NCBI GenBank assembly: GCA_015489185.1
Contig: WGAE01000046.1
Location: forward strand, 1 to 10,897
Length of the DNA stretch: 10,897 bases
Origin: Campylobacterales bacterium
GTDB lineage: Bacteria; Campylobacterota; Campylobacteria; Campylobacterales; QNZT01
Direction of reading: 5' to 3'
Within the stretch, counting starts at the first letter, position 1; each line of letters starts with the position of its first letter. The notes under the pieces are model-generated. The model saw only the letters and a list, made by a program, of their open reading frames with translations. It did no database searches and was not told the DNA's origin. Position numbers and translations under genes: made by a program. Positions 5,932 to 10,897 of the stretch are shown piece after piece.

Positions 5932-7191
5932 CTATTCCGTCTCTTTTGCCAAAGTATCGAGCAGACGCAAAGAGAGGGTCAGTTTATCCGCCGGATCAAA
6001 ATCGATCTCTTTGTCGGGAAGGATCAGGGTGATTTGATTTTGATCACTGCCGAAAGGATAGTTCGAAATGTTATTCAGACACACCGCATTCAGCTCCTTA
6101 TCGACCAGCATATTGCGTGCACTGACCAAAGCGGTGTCAGGATCGCTTTCTGCTTTGAAACCGACGGCGAAAATCCCCTCTTTGTTGATGCTTTTGAGGA
6201 TATCGATATTTTTTTTCATCTCCAGACACCACTCTTCCCCCAGCATCTCCTTTTTCAGTTTACCGCTCTGGGGATATTTGGGCACATAATCACTCACCGC
6301 CGCCGCCATAAACAAAAAAGGCTGCTTTTGAATCAGTTGCGGTACGGAGTCGTCCATCAGCGTCGCTTTGGTCATCACTCCCTTTTTCGCCACACGAATC
6401 GCGTCGACGAGATATTCATGAAGTTCTTCGGAGTCGTCGACGTCGATGACATAGAGTTCGGAAGGAAGTCCCGAAATCTTTTGTGTCTCCAGCAGACAGA
6501 CATCCGCCCCTTTGTAGTAAAGCGCCGTACTCAGCGCACCTGCCATCTTGCCGCTGGAGAAGTTGGAGATATAGCGCACATCGTCGATCTTCTCTTTCGT
6601 CCCGCCGCCGGTAACAACCACCCGACGGTTACTCCAGAACGGATCTCGCAACAGTATCTGTACGGTTTTATGGAAAATATCCTCCACATCCGCCATCGCG
6701 CCCGTGCCTTCGTCACCGCAGGCAAGTACCTTCTTCTGCGGCGCAATCTCCTCAAAGTTGAGAATCTTGAGCATCTTCAAAGAGGCGACGGTGGTATTGT
6801 TTTGGTACATCTGGGTATTGGCGGCGGGAGCAAGCAAAATCTGCTTTTTCGTATACGCCAGCGCGGTCTGGGTGATCAGATTGTCCGCGATACCGTTGCT
6901 GAGTTTGTTGATCGTATTGGCGGTGGCGGGTGCAATCACATAAACATCCGCCCATTTGCCGATATCGATATGGTTATTGTCGTTCGTCCACGATTCGGTC
7001 GTCTCATCCAAAACGACATGGCGCGTCAGCGCTTCGAAAGTCAAAGGTGCGACGAAACGCTTCGCCGCCGCGCTCATGATCACGCGCACTTCGGCACCCG
7101 CTTTCGTGTAGAGCCGAATCAGCTCCAGCGCTTTATAAACGGCGATACTCCCCGTCACGCCGACCAGAATCTTTTTTCCCTGAAGTAACAT
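5932..7191 (-). CDS. coaBC: Bifunctional phosphopantothenoylcysteine decarboxylase / phosphopantothenate-cysteine ligase
   Basis: The protein joins cysteine to 4'-phosphopantothenate and decarboxylates the product, two steps of coenzyme A synthesis. From the chosen start (419 residues), the flavin-binding CoaC half shows GVTGSIAVYK (11-20), catalytic H74 in NNHIDIGKWAD, PAAN (122-125, usually PAMN) and active-site C158 in LACGDEGTGAM. The CoaB half begins near 188 with VVVTGGGTKEKIDDVRYISN (191-210, N210), SSGKMAG (212-218), AAAVSDYVP (296-304), KLKKE (311-315) and VGFKAES (343-349). I chose the ATG at 7189-7191 because it has a strong GGGGGAG site just upstream and gives the usual family N-terminus. 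A GTG at 7219-7221 would add ten basic residues. It lies between glmU and the unknown gene in a tight operon. Confidence 0.96.
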   Translation of the reverse strand: MLLQGKKILVGVTGSIAVYKALELIRLYTKAGAEVRVIMSAAAKRFVAPLTFEALTRHVVLDETTESWTNDNNHIDIGKWADVYVIAPATANTINKLSNGIADNLITQTALAYTKKQILLAPAANTQMYQNNTTVASLKMLKILNFEEIAPQKKVLACGDEGTGAMADVEDIFHKTVQILLRDPFWSNRRVVVTGGGTKEKIDDVRYISNFSSGKMAGALSTALYYKGADVCLLETQKISGLPSELYVIDVDDSEELHEYLVDAIRVAKKGVMTKATLMDDSVPQLIQKQPFLFMAAAVSDYVPKYPQSGKLKKEMLGEEWCLEMKKNIDILKSINKEGIFAVGFKAESDPDTALVSARNMLVDKELNAVCLNNISNYPFGSDQNQITLILPDKEIDFDPADKLTLSLRLLDTLAKETE

Positions 7192-7227
7192 CCTTCTCCC
7201 CCTCTTTTGTGCGTTGCGCACTAAACG

Positions 7228-8526
7228 CTATTCCTCTTTTTTAAAAAACTTTTCGAAAAATCCTTCGACCGTCTTCATGTCGGTTCTGCTGATCGCCAGT
7301 GAACCCTTTTTGACATCTTTATTGACCGTCGTACCCGCCGCAATCAACACCTCATCTTCAATCACGACCGGCGCGACGATCTGCGTATCGCTTCCGACAA
7401 ATACGTTCTTGCCGATCTTCGTTTTATACTTCTTCTTGCCGTCATAGTTACACGTAATCGTACCCGCACCGATATTGGTTCCCTCATCAATTTCACTGTC
7501 ACCCAGATAGCTCAGATGTCCCGCCTTGACTCCTCTGAGAATCGATTTTTTCACTTCGACGAAGTTGCCGATGTGCGTATCGATCAGTTCACTGCCCGGA
7601 CGCACACGCGCAAGCGGTCCGACGCTCGAATGGACAATTTTACTATCTTCTATAACAGAGTTGGCTTTAATATGGCTGTCGACAATCTTCGCGCCTTTGA
7701 GAAGCGTCACACCGTGTTCGATCTCCGACTCCCCTTCGATCACGACATCGGAATCGATATAGATCGTATCGGGCAGATGCATCGTCACACCCGCCGTCAT
7801 GAAGCGTTTTTTGATACGTCGCTGCATAATCTCTTCCGCCTGGCTCAAATCGTATTTGGAATTGACCCCTTTGAAGTTCTCTTCCTGCACGTAAACCGGT
7901 GCTACTTTATGTCCGTCGTTTTTGGCAAGTTCGACAACATCGGTCAGATAGTACTCTCCCTGCGCGTTTTCATTGCTCAGTTTGGGTAGATAGGTTTCAA
8001 GGATCTCTTTTTTGAAGAGGTAAACCCCCGCATTAACCGTTTTGATCGCCTTCTCTTCTTCGGACGCATCTTTCTCCTCAACAATCTTCACCACTTCATC
8101 ACCGTCAATCACGACACGACCGTACCCCGAAGAGTCCTCCAGTTTGATGACACTCATCACGATATCGGCATCGATCTTCGTAAACTGTTCGAGTTCTTCC
8201 GCTTCAACCAGCGGCATATCGCCGTTGAGTACCAGCACCTTGTCGTGACGCACGTCAATATTCATCACCGCGCCGCCCGTACCGGGGTAGTTTTCATGAT
8301 CTTGAATGACATAATGAATATCATCAAAATAGCGCTCCATATGCGCTCTTACCAAATCCGCCTGATGGTAGAGCACGACCGTTACGTCATCGCTCAAACG
8401 TTTCGCCTCTTTGATCGCATAGTAGAGCATCTCGTAACCGGAAATTTTATGTAACACTTTCGGCAAAGAAGATTTCATACGCGTCCCCTTCCCCGCCGCC
8501 AGAATAATTACCGAATTGTTTGTCAT
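7228..8526 (-). CDS. glmU: Bifunctional UDP-N-acetylglucosamine pyrophosphorylase / glucosamine-1-phosphate N-acetyltransferase
   Basis: The 432-residue enzyme acetylates glucosamine-1-phosphate and then transfers UMP to make UDP-GlcNAc, the precursor of peptidoglycan and LPS. The uridylyltransferase half starts with ILAAGKGTRMKSSLPKVLH (8-26) and has GTGGAV (82-87), LNGDMPLV (100-107) and NAGVYLF (165-171). The left-handed beta-helix half runs from about 245, with RVRPGS (307-312), KAGHLSYLGD (334-343, catalytic H337) and IGAGTITCNYDGKKK (352-366). The C-terminus is shorter than the 456-residue E. coli enzyme but complete for this lineage. The ATG is preceded by AAGGA. It is the first gene of the seven-gene minus-strand operon and has a promoter at 8550-8577. 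The gap to the chosen coaBC start is 36 bases. Confidence 0.97.
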   Translation of the reverse strand: MTNNSVIILAAGKGTRMKSSLPKVLHKISGYEMLYYAIKEAKRLSDDVTVVLYHQADLVRAHMERYFDDIHYVIQDHENYPGTGGAVMNIDVRHDKVLVLNGDMPLVEAEELEQFTKIDADIVMSVIKLEDSSGYGRVVIDGDEVVKIVEEKDASEEEKAIKTVNAGVYLFKKEILETYLPKLSNENAQGEYYLTDVVELAKNDGHKVAPVYVQEENFKGVNSKYDLSQAEEIMQRRIKKRFMTAGVTMHLPDTIYIDSDVVIEGESEIEHGVTLLKGAKIVDSHIKANSVIEDSKIVHSSVGPLARVRPGSELIDTHIGNFVEVKKSILRGVKAGHLSYLGDSEIDEGTNIGAGTITCNYDGKKKYKTKIGKNVFVGSDTQIVAPVVIEDEVLIAAGTTVNKDVKKGSLAISRTDMKTVEGFFEKFFKKEE

Positions 8527-8549
8527 TGTCCTTGTTCCTTCTGAAAATG

Positions 8550-8577
8550 ATAATACTTACTTTAGTATATCGTTCAA
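8550..8577 (-). promoter_or_regulatory. Sigma-70-type promoter for the glmU operon
   Basis: On the minus strand TTGAAC (8572-8577) and TATTAT (8550-8555) are separated by 16 bases, 24 bases ahead of the glmU start. The region is strongly A/T rich compared with its surroundings. A short inverted repeat, ATACT/AGTAT (8553-8568), covers the -10 element and the spacer. A second -10-like TATACT lies in the spacer. Confidence 0.5.
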
Positions 8578-8597
8578 AAATTAAATTTATTGAGCCT

Positions 8598-8635
8598 GAT
8601 ACCGATATTTACCACAGGTTACGCGCATCGGTCTC
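8598..8635. repeat. Imperfect inverted repeat upstream of the sigma-54 promoter
   Basis: GATACCGAT (8598-8606) and ATCGGTCTC (8627-8635) match as inverted repeats at 8 of 9 positions, with a 20-base spacer. The centre is about 60 bases upstream of the predicted flagellar transcription start. It could bind an activator or IHF-like protein, or be chance. Confidence 0.3.
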
Positions 8636-8650
8636 ACTGGACAAGTCAAG

Positions 8651-8666
8651 TGGCATACTTTGTGCA
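8651..8666 (+). promoter_or_regulatory. Sigma-54 (RpoN) promoter for the motA-motB-fliP cluster
   Basis: TGGCAT-ACTTT-GTGCA fits the TGGCAC-N5-TTGCA consensus. The invariant GG (8652-8653) and GC (8664-8665) are separated by exactly 10 bases. The predicted start is near 8677, giving a leader of about 44 bases to the ATG at 8721. RpoN, with the FlgS/FlgR pair, drives mid-class flagellar genes in Campylobacterota, so the site fits the genes downstream. Confidence 0.75.
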
Positions 8667-8720
8667 TAGCACTCAGGAGACAACCGTCCAACGACACTCA
8701 GACACAAGGAACTGCAAACT

Positions 8721-9485
8721 ATGGATTTAGGAACCGTCATAGGTCTTGTACTCACACTGGCACTGCTTTTCGGTTCGATGGCGATGGGTGTGGGCATCGG
8801 TCCTTATATCGACGTGCCTTCCATCCTGATCGTCTTCGGCGGTACGATCGGTACACTGATGATCGGCTTCAAGATGGAGCATGTCAAGGGCTTTGGGAAA
8901 ATGTTTATGGTGGCGATCAAACCCGCTACCGACGATCCGAAAGAGCTGATCAAAAAACTGGTCGAATACTCCACCAAAGCGCGTAAAGAGGGAGTACTCG
9001 CACTCGAGGGCGATATCGCCAACGAAGAGAACGAATTTCTCAAAAAGGGACTCGGTATGGCGATCGACGGCAACGAACCCGATGTCATCCGGGATCTGCT
9101 CGAAATCGATATGGAACAGACCGATACCCGACATAAAACCAACGCCTCCTTTTTCGGACAGATCGCCGGTTTCGCCGGTGCGATGGGAATGATCGGAACA
9201 CTGATCGGACTGGTTGCGATGCTTTTGAATATGGCGGATCCCTCCGCGATCGGTCCCGCGATGGCGGTCGCGCTTTTGACGACGATGTACGGTGCGATGC
9301 TGGGAAATATTATCGGTGCGCCGATCGAAAATATTCTGGGACTTCGCAACACCGACGAAATGGTGATCAAAACGCTGATTATCGAAGGGATTATGTCGAT
9401 TCAGGCGGGGGACAATCCCCGAACACTCGAAGCGAAACTGCTCGCATTCCTCCCGCCGAGCGAACGCGAAAGCCAGTTTGATTAG
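8721..9485 (+). CDS. pomA: Flagellar stator protein MotA, sodium-type (PomA-like)
   Basis: The 254-residue inner-membrane protein is the A subunit of the ion-driven stator that turns the flagellum. Four membrane segments are visible: about 4-22, 31-52, 146-172 and 178-202. The block IDVPSILIVFGGTIGTLMIG (30-49), the cytoplasmic loop with charged residues (ARKEGVLALEGD, 87-98) and DPSAIGPAMAVALLTTMYGA (173-192, including the conserved Pro at 174) resemble PomA and related Na-driven proteins more than the H-driven MotA of Campylobacter. Ion choice is inferred from this and from the partner. AAGGA lies 10 bases before the ATG. A sigma-54 promoter stands directly upstream, and motB follows after 8 bases. 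The gene name motA would be equally acceptable. Confidence 0.93.
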   Translation: MDLGTVIGLVLTLALLFGSMAMGVGIGPYIDVPSILIVFGGTIGTLMIGFKMEHVKGFGKMFMVAIKPATDDPKELIKKLVEYSTKARKEGVLALEGDIANEENEFLKKGLGMAIDGNEPDVIRDLLEIDMEQTDTRHKTNASFFGQIAGFAGAMGMIGTLIGLVAMLLNMADPSAIGPAMAVALLTTMYGAMLGNIIGAPIENILGLRNTDEMVIKTLIIEGIMSIQAGDNPRTLEAKLLAFLPPSERESQFD

Positions 9486-9493
9486 GAAAGAAG

Positions 9494-10270
9494 ATGGCAA
9501 AAAAATGTCCTGAAACCGAATGTCCCAAATGTCTGCCCGGCTGGCTGGCGGCGTTTGGTGACCTGATGTCACTGCTTCTGTGCTTTTTCGTTTTGCTGCT
9601 GTCAATGTCGACAATGGATGCAAAAAAAGTGGCGGAAGCGGCAGCCTCACTCAACGGTGCGCTCAGTGTGCTGGAAGGCGGTACAAAAGTGAAAGTCTCT
9701 CCGGAAAGACAGCAGGAGACGACACCCATGGACGAAAACGACGAAACCGCACAAAAACTCAAAACTCTCAAACGTACAATCATTGAACTCAATGAGATGT
9801 CCAAAGCCAAAGAGGGAAGCAAAGCGACACTCGAAGAGGCGGAAAACGGCTTCATGATACGCTTGCCGGCAAAACTGCTCTTCAAACCGGGCAGTGCCAA
9901 AATCGAAGATGACGATGCCCTGCTCTTTTTAAAGCGTATCGCGCTGATCATTCAGAAACTACCGGCAAATATGCGCGTACATGTCATCGGACACACCGAC
10001 GACAGCAAGCCGTTTCATTCACCCTTTCATGACAACTGGGAACTCTCCGCGGCGCGGGCGATCTCCGTTGTGAAAGTACTGATCAAAAACCATGTCGAAC
10101 CCAAACTCCTGACCGCCTGTGGCAAAGCTGAATTTGAGCCGATCGCCTCCAACCTAACCGAAGCGGGTAAGGAGAAAAACAGGCGCGTTGAGTTATACTT
10201 TTTTTCCAAAGACGAAGATGATAAAGAGCATGCCAAAAGCATACTCGATACCGTTAGCGGAGGAAAATAA
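9494..10270 (+). CDS. pomB: Flagellar stator protein MotB, sodium-type (PomB-like), OmpA-family peptidoglycan binding
   Basis: The 258-residue B subunit of the stator anchors the complex to peptidoglycan and carries the ion-binding Asp. A short cytoplasmic N-terminus with three Cys (KCPETECPKC, 4-13) precedes one membrane segment, LAAFGDLMSLLLCFFVLLLS (18-37). D23 is the expected ion-binding residue and C30 matches the Cys next to it in PomB; the stretch DLMSLLLCFFVLLLS is close to PomB. A plug/linker follows (40-115). The OmpA-like domain has VIGHTDDSKP (164-173), NWELSAARA (181-189) and NRRVELYF (229-236), the peptidoglycan-binding signature. TAGGAAAG is the ribosome site, overlapping the motA stop. 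The TAA stop overlaps the proposed fliP start. The name motB is also acceptable. Confidence 0.94.
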   Translation: MAKKCPETECPKCLPGWLAAFGDLMSLLLCFFVLLLSMSTMDAKKVAEAAASLNGALSVLEGGTKVKVSPERQQETTPMDENDETAQKLKTLKRTIIELNEMSKAKEGSKATLEEAENGFMIRLPAKLLFKPGSAKIEDDDALLFLKRIALIIQKLPANMRVHVIGHTDDSKPFHSPFHDNWELSAARAISVVKVLIKNHVEPKLLTACGKAEFEPIASNLTEAGKEKNRRVELYFFSKDEDDKEHAKSILDTVSGGK

Positions 10271-10897
10271 TCAAATATATCTTGCTTCTTTTGCTGTTCG
10301 GCGGTTCGCTGCTTTTCGGAGCGGACGCCGTGCAGGTACCGACCGTGAACCTCTCCCTTTCCGCCCCCTCCGAACCCAAAGACCTGGTCAGTTCCCTCAA
10401 TGTCCTCATTGTTCTGACACTGCTGGTTCTGGCACCCTCGCTACTGCTGGTGATGACCAGTTTTATCCGGCTGATTGTTGTCTTTTCGTTCCTCAGACAA
10501 GCGCTCGGTACACAGCAGATGCCGCCCAACCAACTACTCGTATCGCTGGCGCTGATTTTGACCTTTTTCATTATGGAACCCGCCGCCACCAAAGCCTACA
10601 ATACCGCGATCAAACCCTATTCCGAAAAGCAGATCTCCTACGAAGAGGCATTTAAGCGTGCCGTCGTGCCGTTTAAAAGCTTCATGATCAAAAATACCCG
10701 AGAGAAAGACCTCGCCCTCTTCTTTCGTATTCGCAAACTGAAAAATCCGAAAAATTACCAGGAAGTGCCGCTGACAATCCTTGTCCCTGCATTTGTCATC
10801 AGCGAACTCAAAACGGCGTTTGAGATCGGCTTCCTGCTCTACCTGCCGTTTCTGGTCATAGATATGGTCGTCAGCTCGGTACTGATGAGTATGGGTA
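10270..10897 (+). CDS. fliP: Flagellar export gate protein FliP (3' truncated by window), unusual ATC start
   Basis: FliP is a core subunit of the flagellar type III export gate in the inner membrane. The reading frame is open to the window edge (209 codons seen). From the proposed start it has a signal peptide (K2, then YILLLLLF, cleavage likely after about residue 17-20), then VLTLLVLAPSLLLVMTSFIR (48-67), FSFLRQALGTQQMPPNQLL (72-90), IMEP (101-104) and PAFVISELKTAFEIGF, which fits the FliP family signature. No ATG, GTG or suitable TTG precedes the signal peptide. The frame has a TAG at 10255-10257, so the start lies between 10258 and 10284. GGAGG (10259-10263) is 6 bases before ATC at 10270, giving a normal N-terminus. 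Alternatives are ATA at 10267 or TTG at 10282, the last losing the basic residue. It follows motB with a 1-base overlap (TAATC). Confidence 0.9.
   Translation, partial: MKYILLLLLFGGSLLFGADAVQVPTVNLSLSAPSEPKDLVSSLNVLIVLTLLVLAPSLLLVMTSFIRLIVVFSFLRQALGTQQMPPNQLLVSLALILTFFIMEPAATKAYNTAIKPYSEKQISYEEAFKRAVVPFKSFMIKNTREKDLALFFRIRKLKNPKNYQEVPLTILVPAFVISELKTAFEIGFLLYLPFLVIDMVVSSVLMSMG

Noticed and set aside
5908..7188. 426-residue open frame on the plus strand opposite coaBC
   Set aside because: It is the antisense shadow of coaBC. The translation is rich in His, Arg and Phe without any domain logic, while the minus frame has full CoaBC motifs.
7192..7221. GTG at 7219-7221 as the coaBC start
   Set aside because: It would add ten basic residues not usual for the family. 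The ATG at 7189-7191 has a better ribosome site and matches the normal N-terminus. The GTG does have an AGAGG upstream, so it is not excluded.
8541..8570. Fur-box-like AATGATAAT in the glmU promoter
   Set aside because: Only one half resembles the Fur repeat and the inverted partner is missing; the A/T-rich promoter explains it.
8727..9650. 307-residue open frame on the minus strand opposite the motA-like gene
   Set aside because: Antisense shadow with a His/Arg/Asp-rich, low-sense composition; the plus frame is a complete stator protein.
9391..9951. 186-residue minus-strand frame over the motA/motB junction
   Set aside because: Serine-rich shadow crossing two real genes, with no promoter or ribosome site.
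10188..10655. 155-residue plus-strand frame over the fliP 5' half
   Set aside because: It is out of frame with FliP, whose family motifs are continuous in another frame; composition is typical of a shifted reading.

Overview
The window looks like part of a chromosome from a member of the Campylobacterota (Epsilonproteobacteria), probably a free-living marine or vent type. The evidence is the protein sequences themselves (TlyA, GlmU, CoaBC, UppS, FliP) and the gene order. From memory, Campylobacter jejuni carries the same order fliP - glmU - coaBC - unknown gene - uppS - prepilin peptidase - membrane protein - truA. A sodium-type (PomA/PomB-like) flagellar stator pair, inserted here between glmU and fliP, points to a saline habitat. 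The genus cannot be settled from this sequence alone. No tRNA, rRNA, CRISPR array, insertion sequence or phage gene was seen.

Left part (1-1583). A 3' gene fragment on the + strand, whose few residues resemble the end of a GGDEF domain, runs tail to tail into ribF. RibF (riboflavin kinase/FAD synthetase) and tlyA (rRNA 2'-O-methyltransferase) form an overlapping minus-strand pair with tlyA first.

Middle-left (1584-1983). A 171-base divergent spacer separates tlyA from a 65-residue helix-turn-helix protein gene. The spacer holds a good promoter, a perfect palindrome on its -35 element, a second longer inverted repeat, and -10 elements on both strands at the same place. The small gene converges on truA, and the two stop codons sit in opposite arms of one hairpin.

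Centre (1981-8526). A seven-gene minus-strand operon is read glmU - coaBC - unknown 259-residue protein - uppS - prepilin peptidase - lptF-like permease - truA, with junctions from an 8-base overlap to a few bases of gap. Most members serve the cell envelope: UDP-GlcNAc for peptidoglycan and LPS, undecaprenyl carrier lipid, LPS export, and prepilin processing. CoaBC supplies coenzyme A and TruA modifies tRNA. The unknown protein has weak FliK-like features.

Right part (8527-10897). A divergent spacer carries a sigma-70-type promoter for glmU on the minus strand and a well-formed sigma-54 promoter on the plus strand. The latter drives a flagellar cluster: pomA-like motA, pomB-like motB, then fliP of the flagellar export gate, which is cut by the window edge. 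fliP has no ATG, GTG or TTG at the expected place. The best-placed initiation codon behind a strong ribosome binding site is ATC, overlapping the motB stop. This is the most unusual observation in the window.
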